Source of the DNA: JACKJK01 sp046159835 | Lineage (GTDB): Bacteria; Pseudomonadota; Alphaproteobacteria; Rhizobiales; Tepidamorphaceae | Direction: 5' to 3' | Length of the DNA stretch: 64,000 nucleotides | NCBI RefSeq assembly: GCF_046159835.1 | Contig: NZ_JBJXCY010000001.1 | Coordinates: 1,426,001-1,490,000 of the forward strand | Shown here: piece after piece, positions 1 to 8,003 of the stretch | How the letters are laid out: each line of letters starts with the position of its first letter | How positions within the stretch are numbered: position 1 is the first letter of the stretch | Notes under the pieces: model-generated | The model's database searches: none | Seen by the model: the letters and a program-made list of their open reading frames with translations, nothing else | Told to the model about the DNA's origin: nothing | Program-made: the position numbers and the translations under genes

Positions 1-17
1 CGGGCAGTAACCCTTCG

Positions 18-121
18 TTAACCATACTTAACGACGATACCGGGTCATGAGCGGTGGAAGGCTCTTGCCCAGCCTTTTGTCCGCGCATTCGAATTGCGAT
101 AATCCGACGTCGAGTTGATTC
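18..121 (+). promoter_or_regulatory. Candidate CtrA half-site and GANTC site upstream of popZ
   Basis: TTAACCAT at 18-25 matches the alphaproteobacterial CtrA half-site and is followed by TTAAC at 28-32. The two TTAA elements are six bases apart, one fewer than the classical TTAA-N7-TTAA. A GATTC at 117-121 is a potential CcrM (GANTC) methylation site. Both lie in the 184-base leader before popZ, in which I see no other gene. Binding is inferred from motif match only. Confidence 0.35.
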
Positions 122-184
122 TTTCCTTGCACGGCACGGGGCAGACCGCGCAAGGCAGGCCATGCACATGGCGGAGCGGGGCAG

Positions 185-766
185 ATGTCGAAAGCGGCGC
201 AACAAAGCGAACCGTCGATGGAGGAAATCCTCGCTTCCATCCGGAAGATCATCTCGGATGAGAACGATGGACCCGCCGCGGCACCGGCTGCCAAGCCGGC
301 AGAGGCTGCCGCTCCGGCGCCCGCGCCCGCAGAACCCGATCCGGAGCCGGAAGCAGCAGAAGACGCCGATGACGGCATCTTCGAACTGACCGACGAGATG
401 GTCGCGGCCGAACCGCAAAAGGTCGAGCCGGCAGCGCCCGAGGTCGATTTCGATCTGGACGCCATGGTCGCCGAGGCAGCCGCAGAGCCCGATCCGGAAC
501 CTCAACCGGCGCCCAAGCCTCAGGCGAAGCCGTCTGCTGCCACGATAGATGCCGAGCGACTGATCTCGCCGGCGACCAATGCGGCCGTTGGTTCCGCTTT
601 CGGCAAGCTGGCCAGCACCATCCTCAGCAAGGATTCGCACACGCTGGAAGATCTCGTGAAGGAGATGCTCCGGCCCATGCTGCAGGAATGGCTGGACGAC
701 AATCTTCCCACGCTCGTCGAGAAGCTGGTGCGCGAAGAGATTGAACGGGTCTCGCGCGGCCGATAG
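185..766 (+). CDS. popZ: PopZ-like polar organising protein (DUF2497 family)
   Basis: This 193-residue acidic protein has the layout of the alphaproteobacterial pole-organising protein PopZ, which forms a polymeric matrix at the cell pole and tethers chromosome-partitioning and cell-cycle proteins. The N-terminus carries the typical SMEEILASIRKIISDE helix (about residues 10-26). A long Pro/Ala/Glu-rich disordered spacer follows (about 30-120), and a helical C-terminal oligomerisation region (about 130-193) contains VKEMLRPMLQEWLDDNLP. The ATG follows a GGAGCGGGGCAG purine-rich stretch. valS follows 111 bases downstream in the same direction, an arrangement common in Hyphomicrobiales. Identity rests on the two conserved ends; the middle is low complexity. 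The upstream region has a CtrA-like half-site, which would fit cell-cycle control. Confidence 0.88.
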   Translation: MSKAAQQSEPSMEEILASIRKIISDENDGPAAAPAAKPAEAAAPAPAPAEPDPEPEAAEDADDGIFELTDEMVAAEPQKVEPAAPEVDFDLDAMVAEAAAEPDPEPQPAPKPQAKPSAATIDAERLISPATNAAVGSAFGKLASTILSKDSHTLEDLVKEMLRPMLQEWLDDNLPTLVEKLVREEIERVSRGR

Positions 767-877
767 CGCCTTCCGGTTGACACTGCACCAGAGGCTGGGC
801 TTTACCACCTGACGGCTCGCCGCCGCGGCTCCTCGCCGCGTGCGCACGCCGACCTTCTTCACTGGCGGTGTTTCAAC

Positions 878-3841
878 ATGCTCGACAAGACCTACGCGCC
901 CGCATCCGTCGAGGCGCGCATCTATGCTGACTGGGAAAAGCAGGGCGCATTTGCAGCCGGAAGCGGCGCGAAGCCCGGCGCGGACAGTTTCTGCATCGTG
1001 ATTCCGCCGCCGAACGTGACCGGCTCCCTGCACATGGGCCACGCGCTCAACAACACGCTGCAGGACATTCTCATCCGCTGGAAGCGGATGCTCGGCCTCA
1101 ACGTGCTTTGGCAGCCCGGCACGGACCATGCGGGCATCGCCACGCAGATGGTTGTCGAGCGCGAACTGGCGGCCAATGGCGAGCCGTCACGCCGCGATAT
1201 GGGCCGCGACGCCTTCGTCGACCGCGTCTGGCAGCAGAAATCATCGTCCGAGAACACGATCCTCGGCCAGCTCAAGCGGCTCGGCTGTTCGTGCGACTGG
1301 TCGCGCACACGCTTCACCATGGATGACGGGCTGTCGGCAGCCGTCCTCAAGGTCTTCGTGGAACTGTATCGCGAAGGGCTGATCTATCGCGGCAAGCGGC
1401 TGGTCAACTGGGACCCGAAATTCGAGACCGCCATTTCCGATCTTGAGGTCGAGAACCTCGAGGTCGACGGCCACATGTGGCACTTCAAGTACCCGCTGGC
1501 GGGCGGCGAGACCTACGAATACATCGAGAAGGACGAGGACGGTAACGAGACGCTGCGCGAGACGCGCGACTACATCTCCATTGCCACGACCCGTCCGGAG
1601 ACGATGCTGGGCGACGGCGCGGTTGCGGTGCACCCCTCCGACGAGCGCTATTCCTCCATCGTCGGCAAGCTGTGCGAGATTCCTGTCGGCCCGAAGGACC
1701 AGCGCCGCCTGATCCCCATCATCACCGACGAATATCCCGACCCGGAATTTGGCTCGGGCGCGGTGAAGATCACCGGCGCGCATGACTTCAACGACTATGG
1801 CGTCGCCAAGCGAAACAGCATTCCCTGCTACCGCCTGATGGACACGCAGGCGCAGATGCGCGCCGACGGCGAACCTTATGCCGAGGCCGCCGCGACCGCG
1901 CAGAAGATCATCGAGGGGTTGCAGCTCGGCGAAGCCGAGATCGACGCCATCAACCTCGTGCCGGACGAGTTCCGCGGGCTGGATCGCTACGAGGCGCGCA
2001 ACCGCGTTGTCGAGCAGATCACGGCGGAAGGCCTAGCCGTCATGGTGCCGGAAACCGATCCGCGCCTTGGCCCGGTCAAGGCGCCCCTGGCACCGGAGGA
2101 GGGCGGCGAGGTTCGCGCCGAGGTGCCGCTGGTCGAAAACAAGAAGATCATGCAGCCGTTCGGCGACCGCTCGAAGGTCGTCATCGAGCCGATGCTCACC
2201 GACCAGTGGTTCGTCGATGCCGAAAAGCTCGCCGGCCCGGCCATCGAGGCGGTGCGTGACGGGCGCACCAAGTTCGTCCCTGAGAACTGGGACAAGACCT
2301 ATTACAACTGGATGGAAAACATCGAGCCGTGGTGCATCTCGCGCCAGCTCTGGTGGGGCCACCAGATCCCGGCCTGGTACGGGCCGGACGACACGGTCTT
2401 TGTTGCAGCCGACGAGGCCGAGGCACTCGATCAGGCGATCCAGCACTACCTGGCCGAGGAAGGTCCCTGGAAGGCATGGGTCGAGGAGCGCATCGACAAC
2501 ATCGAGCCGGGCGACATCCTGCAGCGCGACCCGGACGTGCTCGACACATGGTTCTCATCCGCGCTGTGGCCATTCTCGACGCTCGGCTGGCCGGACAAGA
2601 CCGATGAACTGGAGCGCTATTACAAGACCGACGTGCTGGTCACCGGCTTCGACATCATCTTCTTCTGGGTCGCCCGCATGATGATGCAGGGGCTGCACTT
2701 CCTCGACGAGGTGCCGTTCCACACCGTCTACATCAACTCCATCGTCGTCGATAAGAACGGAAAGAAGATGTCCAAGAGTCTGGGCAACGTTCTCGACCCG
2801 CTCGAACTGATCGACGAATTCGGCGCGGATGCCACGCGCTATGCGCTGGCGAGCCAGGAGGTGCAGGCCCGCCGCACGCTGCGCATGTCCGATCAGGCGG
2901 CCGCCGGCGGCCAGCGCTTCGGCACCAAGCTGTGGAACGCTGCCCGCTTCACCGAAATGAATGGTTGCGAGCGCGTGGACGGGTTCGACCCGCAGGCGAC
3001 CACGGTCGCGCTCAATCGCTGGATCATCGGCGAACTGGATGCAGCCGTCGCGTCGGTCACGGCAGCGCTGGAGGCCTACCGCTTCAACGACGCGGCGAAC
3101 GCGATCTACCGCTTCATCTGGAACACCTATTGCGACTGGTTCCTGGAACTCGCCAAGCCCGTTCTGATGGGCGAGGATGGCGCGGCGAAGGACGAGACGC
3201 GCGCGACCACTGCGCATGTACGTGACGAGATGCTGAAGCTGCTGCATCCCATCATGCCTTTCATCACCGAGGAACTGTGGCAAAGCGCCGATGGTGCCAA
3301 GCCGGGCGACACCGCGCTCATCCAGGCCGAATGGCCGGTTGCGACGGGCCGCGTGGACGAGGGCGCCAAGAGCGAGATTGACTGGGTCATCGATCTGATT
3401 TCCACCGTCCGCTCGGTTCGCACGGAACTGAACGTGCCGGCGGGTGCCAAGGTGCCGCTGGTCTTCGTAGCGGCGAACGACACCACGCGCGAGCGCTTCA
3501 CCCGCAACGAAGAATCCATCCTGCGCCTGGCGCGGCTGGAATCGGTCGGGTTCGCCGACGCCGCGCCGGAAGGCTCGGTCCAGCTGGTGGTTGGCGAGGC
3601 GACCGTAGCGCTCGTGCTCAAGGAACTGGTGGACGTTGCAGCCGAAACCGCACGCCTCACCAAGGAGCGCGGCAAGCTGGAGAAGGAAGCGGGCGGGCTT
3701 GAAAAGAAGCTTTCCAACGAGGGCTTCCTCGCCAAGGCGCCGGAAGAGGTGGTCGACGAGCAGCGCGAGCGGCTCGCCGAGGCACAGGGGCGTCTGGCCA
3801 AGGTCGATGAGGCAATCGGGCGGCTGAAGTCGCTCGGCTGA
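878..3841 (+). CDS. valS: Valine--tRNA ligase
   Basis: This 987-residue class I aminoacyl-tRNA synthetase charges tRNA-Val in the cytoplasm. The Rossmann catalytic domain carries the HIGH signature as HMGH at residues 52-55, directly after PPPNVTGSL. The KMSKS loop is intact at 630-634. Between the halves lies the inserted CP1 editing domain, which in this family hydrolyses Thr-tRNA-Val. The anticodon-binding domain follows, and the last 70 or so residues form the charged coiled coil typical of ValRS, rich in KERGKLEKEAGG-type heptads. Length is slightly above the usual 880-950 because of the CP1 region. The ATG start sits before the conserved LDKTYAPASVEARIYADWE opening. Nothing appears damaged, and identification is secure. 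Confidence 0.97.
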   Translation: MLDKTYAPASVEARIYADWEKQGAFAAGSGAKPGADSFCIVIPPPNVTGSLHMGHALNNTLQDILIRWKRMLGLNVLWQPGTDHAGIATQMVVERELAANGEPSRRDMGRDAFVDRVWQQKSSSENTILGQLKRLGCSCDWSRTRFTMDDGLSAAVLKVFVELYREGLIYRGKRLVNWDPKFETAISDLEVENLEVDGHMWHFKYPLAGGETYEYIEKDEDGNETLRETRDYISIATTRPETMLGDGAVAVHPSDERYSSIVGKLCEIPVGPKDQRRLIPIITDEYPDPEFGSGAVKITGAHDFNDYGVAKRNSIPCYRLMDTQAQMRADGEPYAEAAATAQKIIEGLQLGEAEIDAINLVPDEFRGLDRYEARNRVVEQITAEGLAVMVPETDPRLGPVKAPLAPEEGGEVRAEVPLVENKKIMQPFGDRSKVVIEPMLTDQWFVDAEKLAGPAIEAVRDGRTKFVPENWDKTYYNWMENIEPWCISRQLWWGHQIPAWYGPDDTVFVAADEAEALDQAIQHYLAEEGPWKAWVEERIDNIEPGDILQRDPDVLDTWFSSALWPFSTLGWPDKTDELERYYKTDVLVTGFDIIFFWVARMMMQGLHFLDEVPFHTVYINSIVVDKNGKKMSKSLGNVLDPLELIDEFGADATRYALASQEVQARRTLRMSDQAAAGGQRFGTKLWNAARFTEMNGCERVDGFDPQATTVALNRWIIGELDAAVASVTAALEAYRFNDAANAIYRFIWNTYCDWFLELAKPVLMGEDGAAKDETRATTAHVRDEMLKLLHPIMPFITEELWQSADGAKPGDTALIQAEWPVATGRVDEGAKSEIDWVIDLISTVRSVRTELNVPAGAKVPLVFVAANDTTRERFTRNEESILRLARLESVGFADAAPEGSVQLVVGEATVALVLKELVDVAAETARLTKERGKLEKEAGGLEKKLSNEGFLAKAPEEVVDEQRERLAEAQGRLAKVDEAIGRLKSLG

Positions 3842-4202
3842 CACCATCCATGCGGTTGACGCGTTGCAGGTTTGCAACAGCGTCAACCATTACAAACGAT
3901 CGTCCCAGCCTCGCCGCAATGCGCCGCGATTGCGCCACAATACCGCGCGTAATCGTTGCTATCTGCAGTGCTGAGCTGCTGTCGTGTTGTCGCCGTCGGG
4001 CTTTCGGCTGACACCGCGCGGGAGGGATCACCCATCACCGGGCAGGCTATGTTGCGCGCTTGCAACGCTGCATCGGGAAGGAGCAAGGCACCTGCGGTTT
4101 GCCTTGCCGATGGCATTTTCACCGTGGCAGGACAGCAGGCAGATTGCGCCAAATCCGCGCACGTTGTGCGGGTGCGCGTTTGCGTATGAGGGATATTGCG
4201 TC
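3842..4202 (+). other. 361-base valS-ilvD intergenic region
   Basis: No convincing gene is seen here. The first part holds a strong hairpin (listed separately). The rest, up to the ilvD GTG, contains several GTTGC/GCAAC repeats, for example GTTGCGCGCTTGCAAC near 4049-4064, and a purine-rich GAGGGA at about 4188-4193 that can serve ilvD as ribosome binding site. The ilvD reading frame stays open upstream of 4203, but its codons there do not resemble IlvD. I see no clear branched-chain leader peptide. Confidence 0.5.
3854..3888 (+). terminator. Strong hairpin after valS, no T-tract
   Basis: Arms at 3854-3868 and 3873-3888 pair over 15 base pairs with one bulged base and a GGTT loop, starting 12 bases after the valS stop. 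The following bases (ATTACAAACG) are not a T-run. It may be a Rho-assisted terminator, an RNA stabiliser or a protein-binding palindrome. Confidence 0.5.
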
Positions 4203-5927
4203 GTGGACGCCAAAACATTCGACAAGAGCCGCCTACCGAGCCGCCACGTGACGGAGGGGCCGGACCGTGCCCCGCACCGTTCGTTTCTCTATGCCATGGG
4301 CCTCACCGAAGAGCAGATTCACCAGCCGCTGGTTGGCGTGGCGAGCTGCTGGAACGAGGCTGCGCCGTGCAACATTTCGCTGATGCGCCAGGCGCAGGCC
4401 GTGAAGAAGGGCGTTGCGGCGTCTGCCGGCACCCCGCGCGAATTCTGCACCATCACCGTGACCGACGGCATCGCCATGGGCCACCAGGGCATGAAGGCGT
4501 CGCTCGTCTCGCGTGACACGATTGCCGACTCTGTCGAACTCACCATGCGCGGCCACTGCTACGACGCGCTCGTCGGCCTCGCAGGCTGCGACAAGTCGCT
4601 GCCGGGCATGATGATGTCCATGGTGCGCCTCAACGTGCCGTCGATCTTCATCTATGGCGGTTCCATCCTTCCCGGCACCTTCCGTGGCCGTCCCGTGACG
4701 GTTCAGGACGTGTTCGAGGCCGTCGGCCAGCATTCGGTCGGCAACATGGACGATGAAGCCCTGCACGAGCTGGAAATGGCGGCTTGCCCGTCTGCCGGTG
4801 CGTGCGGCGCGCAGTTCACCGCCAACACCATGGCCTGCGTCAGCGAGGCCATCGGCCTTGCCATGCCGTATTCCTCCGGTGCGCCTGCGCCCTACGACCT
4901 GCGCGATGCCTTCTGCATGGCGGCTGGCCGCCAGGTGATGAACCTGGTGCGCAACAACATCCGCGCCCGCGACATCGTAACCCGCGAAGCGCTGGTCAAC
5001 GCGGCGGTCGTCGTCAGCGCCACGGGCGGCTCCACCAATGCGGGCCTGCACCTTCCGGCCATCGCGCACGAGTGCGGCATCGACTTCGACCTGCTCGACG
5101 TTTGCGAAATTTTCAGGCGGACGCCGTATATCGCTGACCTGAAGCCCGGCGGCAAATACGTCGCCAAGGACCTGTACGAGGTCGGCGGTATCCCGCTCGT
5201 CATGCGCACGCTGCTCGACGGCGGCTACATGGACGGCAAGTGCATGACGGTCACCGGACGCACCATGGAAGAGAACCTGGCCAGCGTTAAGTGGAACGAC
5301 GAGCAGGATGTCGTGCGCCGTCACGACAACCCGATCACCGAGACCGGTGGTGTCGTCGGCCTGCAGGGCAACCTTGCTCCCGATGGCGCGATCGTGAAGG
5401 TCGCCGGCATGGCCAAGCAGGTCTTCTCCGGCCCGGCGCGCTGCTTCGACTCCGAGGAAGAGTGCTTCGCCGCCGTCAAGGATCGCAAGTACAAGGAAGG
5501 CGAGGTTCTCGTCATCCGCTACGAAGGCCCCAAGGGCGGCCCCGGCATGCGCGAAATGCTGTCGACCACTGCCGCGCTCTACGGGCAGGGCATGGGCGAC
5601 AAGGTCGCGCTCATCACCGATGGCCGGTTCTCCGGCGCAACTCGCGGCTTCTGCATCGGCCACGTTGGCCCGGAAGCCGCCGTTGGCGGGCCGATCGGCC
5701 TTATCCGCGATGGCGACATCATCGAAATCGACGCCACGACGGGCAAGCTGGACGTGCGGCTGTCCGACGAGGAACTGAACAAGCGGCGCGAGGCCTGGAC
5801 CGCGCGCACCAATGACGGGACCTCGGGCGTGCTGTGGAAGTACGCCCAGCAGGTCGGTCCGGCACGGGCAGGCGCGGTCACCCATCCCGGCGGCGCCGCC
5901 GAGGTAAAGTGTTATGCGGACGTGTAA
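4203..5927 (+). CDS. ilvD: Dihydroxy-acid dehydratase
   Basis: IlvD removes water from 2,3-dihydroxy-acids in the third step of valine, isoleucine and leucine synthesis. The protein is 574 residues from a GTG start at 4203; an upstream extension would be unlike the family, and GAGGGA about nine bases before the GTG supports this start. Iron-sulfur cluster ligands are visible at Cys49 (ASCWNE), Cys129 (GLAGCDKS, whose Lys131 is the metal-binding lysine) and Cys201 (GACGAQF). The C-terminal half has the usual ALITDGRFSGATRG stretch with its catalytic serine. The length and motifs fit the longer IlvD class rather than sugar-acid dehydratases. Its stop overlaps the start of the exoR-like gene by 14 bases, so the two are probably co-transcribed. 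Confidence 0.95.
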   Translation: MDAKTFDKSRLPSRHVTEGPDRAPHRSFLYAMGLTEEQIHQPLVGVASCWNEAAPCNISLMRQAQAVKKGVAASAGTPREFCTITVTDGIAMGHQGMKASLVSRDTIADSVELTMRGHCYDALVGLAGCDKSLPGMMMSMVRLNVPSIFIYGGSILPGTFRGRPVTVQDVFEAVGQHSVGNMDDEALHELEMAACPSAGACGAQFTANTMACVSEAIGLAMPYSSGAPAPYDLRDAFCMAAGRQVMNLVRNNIRARDIVTREALVNAAVVVSATGGSTNAGLHLPAIAHECGIDFDLLDVCEIFRRTPYIADLKPGGKYVAKDLYEVGGIPLVMRTLLDGGYMDGKCMTVTGRTMEENLASVKWNDEQDVVRRHDNPITETGGVVGLQGNLAPDGAIVKVAGMAKQVFSGPARCFDSEEECFAAVKDRKYKEGEVLVIRYEGPKGGPGMREMLSTTAALYGQGMGDKVALITDGRFSGATRGFCIGHVGPEAAVGGPIGLIRDGDIIEIDATTGKLDVRLSDEELNKRREAWTARTNDGTSGVLWKYAQQVGPARAGAVTHPGGAAEVKCYADV

Positions 5928-6732
5928 TCGAGTTCTGGGTTCTGCGTTGCTGGTTGCCTCGCTGACGCTTAGCGGCGTCATTGCGAGCCAGCCGGCATGC
6001 GCCGACGACTACCCTGAGCTGAGCGAAGATGTCGGCCCGGTGAAGGCGTTCCGCTTCGGCGCGCGCGCCTACCTGTCCGGTGACTTCCGCTATGCGCTCA
6101 AGGCGCTGGAGCACGCCGCCAAGGCAGGCCACGCCATCGCCATCTGGAAGCTCGGCAAGATGTATGCCGACGGTGACGGCGTGGACGAGGACGACCAGCG
6201 CGCCTTCGACTACTTCCGCCAGATCGCCAACGCGCATGCCGACGACAACCCGCATTCGCAGATGGCGAGCGTCTACTCCAACGCCTTCGTGCAGCTTGGC
6301 AACTATTACAAGGCCGGCATTCCGGGCAGCCAGGTCGAGCAGAACTACGGCGAGGCGGCGCGCATGTACATGCACGCGGCGACCTATTTCGGCGATGCCG
6401 ACGCGCAGTACGAGCTGGCCCGCATGTATCTCGACGGCAGCGGTGTGCCGCGCGACCCGGCGCAGTCCATCCGCTGGCTGTATTCGGCTGCCAAGAAGGA
6501 GCATGTCGCCGCACAGGCGCTGCTGGGTGACCTGCTGATCTCCGGCGCGGACGTTCACGCCCGCCCGGTGGAAGGCCTCAAGTGGCTGCTGATTGCCAAG
6601 AACAAGGCAGGCCCCGCCGACCGTGACTGGGTGCTGTCGCTGCACTTCAAGGCGATGCAGGCAACCAGCGCCGACCAGCAGAGCGCAGCCGAAACCGCCG
6701 CCAATGCGTGGATTTCGTCCGCCGCGCAGTAG
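5914..6732 (+). CDS. exoR: ExoR-family periplasmic Sel1-repeat regulator
   Basis: This 272-residue protein has a cleavable signal peptide (about residues 1-30, ending near ACADDYP) and three or four Sel1-type helical repeats. These include AKAGHAIAIWKLGKMYADGDGV, the most regular unit near residue 70, and YELARMYLDGSGV near residue 170. The layout and length match ExoR of rhizobia, a periplasmic protein that binds the sensor kinase ExoS and holds the ExoS-ChvI two-component system off, thereby restraining exopolysaccharide synthesis and promoting motility. The assignment to ExoR rather than a generic Sel1 protein rests on overall resemblance (the FGARAYLSGDFRYALKALEHAAK-type opening and the AGIPGSQV segment) and would need an alignment. 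It overlaps ilvD by 14 bases, and xthA ends 24 bases away on the other strand. Confidence 0.7.
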   Translation: MRTCNRVLGSALLVASLTLSGVIASQPACADDYPELSEDVGPVKAFRFGARAYLSGDFRYALKALEHAAKAGHAIAIWKLGKMYADGDGVDEDDQRAFDYFRQIANAHADDNPHSQMASVYSNAFVQLGNYYKAGIPGSQVEQNYGEAARMYMHAATYFGDADAQYELARMYLDGSGVPRDPAQSIRWLYSAAKKEHVAAQALLGDLLISGADVHARPVEGLKWLLIAKNKAGPADRDWVLSLHFKAMQATSADQQSAAETAANAWISSAAQ

Positions 6733-6745
6733 GTTTTGAAGACTT

Positions 6746-6763
6746 GGCCTGAACCCTCAGGCC
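6746..6763. terminator. Short hairpin between converging exoR and xthA
   Basis: GGCCTGA and TCAGGCC form a 7-base-pair stem around an ACCC loop, between the exoR stop and the end of xthA. It lacks a clear T-run on either side and partly overlaps the end of xthA, so its strength as a terminator is doubtful. Confidence 0.4.
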
Positions 6764-7539
6764 GCGATTTCCGCAATGACCGGCACGTGATCCGACGGCT
6801 TCTCCCAGCCGCGCACGTCCTTGTCGATCTCCACGCCCTGGAGCAGGTCGGCGGCCTGCGGCGAGAGCATCAGGTGGTCGATGCGGATGCCGTTGTTCTT
6901 CTGCCAGGCGCCAGCCTGATAATCCCAGAAGCTGTAATTGCCGGGTGAGGCGTCGCAGGCGCGGAAGGCATCCGTGAAGCCGAGCGCCGTCAATTCCCGG
7001 AACAGCCCGCGAGACTGCGGCTGGAACAGCGCGTCGTCGCGCCAGTTCTCCGGGTGGCGGGCATCTTCCGGCATCGGGATGACGTTGTAATCACCCGCCA
7101 GCACCAGCGGCTGTTCCTGTTCAAGGCTGTCGCGGGCATGGTCGATGAGACGGCGCATCCAGGCGAGCTTGTAATCAAACTTCTCGGTGCCCAGCGGATT
7201 GCCGTTGGGCAGGTAGAGCGATGCGATGCGCACCGCGCCGTTGTCGGTTGAAACCGTCGCCTCGATGTAGCGGGCCTGTTCATCGCTGTCGTCGCCGGGC
7301 AGGCCGCGCGTCACGTCCTCCAGCGGGCGCTTGGAGAGCAGGGCGACGCCGTTGAAGCTCTTCTGGCCGTGAGTCTCGACATTGTAGCCGAGCCGCTCGA
7401 TGGCCTCGCGCGGCACGGTCTCGTCCATGCTCTTGAGTTCCTGCAGACACACGACATCGGGCTGCCGGTCCTCAAGCCAGGCGCAGACATTGTCGATGCG
7501 CGACTTGATGCCGTTGACGTTCCACGTGGCGATGCGCAT
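6757..7539 (-). CDS. xthA: Exodeoxyribonuclease III
   Basis: This 260-residue enzyme of the EEP (exonuclease-endonuclease-phosphatase) fold acts as an apurinic/apyrimidinic endonuclease and 3'-5' exonuclease in base excision repair. The N-terminal IATWNVNGIKSR carries the conserved Asn, and CLQELK holds the metal-binding Glu. VLAGDYNVIP has the catalytic Asp/Asn pair and RIDHLMLS is present. The C-terminal WEKPSDHVPVIAEI has the general-base His. All key residues are intact. It lies five bases downstream of erpA on the same strand, so the two probably share a transcript. Confidence 0.95.
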   Translation of the reverse strand: MRIATWNVNGIKSRIDNVCAWLEDRQPDVVCLQELKSMDETVPREAIERLGYNVETHGQKSFNGVALLSKRPLEDVTRGLPGDDSDEQARYIEATVSTDNGAVRIASLYLPNGNPLGTEKFDYKLAWMRRLIDHARDSLEQEQPLVLAGDYNVIPMPEDARHPENWRDDALFQPQSRGLFRELTALGFTDAFRACDASPGNYSFWDYQAGAWQKNNGIRIDHLMLSPQAADLLQGVEIDKDVRGWEKPSDHVPVIAEIAA

Positions 7540-7544
7540 GCCGG

Positions 7545-7880
7545 TCAGATCGAGAAGCTGGTGCCGCAGCCGCAGGACGCGGTCGCGTTCGGGTTCTTTA
7601 CCTGGAAGGACTGGCCGATCAGGTCGTCGACAAAGTCGATTTCCGACCCTTGCAGGTACATGAGCGAGACAGAATCGACCAGCACGGCGATACCGTCCTT
7701 CTCGATCACCAGATCGTCGTTCTCACGCTCCTTGGTGAGATCGAATTCATACTGGAAGCCCGAGCATCCGCCGCCCGACACGGCCACGCGCAGGCACGTG
7801 CCTTGCGGCTCACCGGCAATGATCTTGCCGATGCGGCGGAATGCGCGGTCGCTGACGGTAACTGTTTCCGGATTTGTCAC
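7545..7880 (-). CDS. erpA: A-type iron-sulfur carrier, ErpA/IscA family
   Basis: This 111-residue A-type carrier delivers iron-sulfur clusters to target enzymes. The three conserved cysteines are present in GGGCSGFQY and in the C-terminal SCGCGTSF. I chose the GTG at 7880 (reading MTNPETVTVSDRAF) because AAAGG lies nine bases upstream and the protein then has the family length; the frame stays open further upstream without family-like sequence. It leads a probable two-gene unit with xthA. The 123 bases to dgt on the other strand must hold both promoters. ErpA versus IscA cannot be decided by motif alone. Its targets could include IlvD and formate dehydrogenase, also encoded here. Confidence 0.9.
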   Translation of the reverse strand: MTNPETVTVSDRAFRRIGKIIAGEPQGTCLRVAVSGGGCSGFQYEFDLTKERENDDLVIEKDGIAVLVDSVSLMYLQGSEIDFVDDLIGQSFQVKNPNATASCGCGTSFSI

Positions 7881-8003
7881 GAATGATGCCTTTCGACTGG
7901 TGCCGGGCGCTTCGAGTCGACCCGCACCTGTGAACAGGGTTAAACGTAAGATCGCGCGGGCCGGAGTCAATCCGGCTGCCTCAGCTTCATTCGGACGGAT
8001 CGC

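Noticed and set aside
4049..4064. ilvD attenuator or T-box riboswitch
   Set aside because: Only short inverted repeats are seen; no leader peptide with branched-chain codons and no T-box core could be found.
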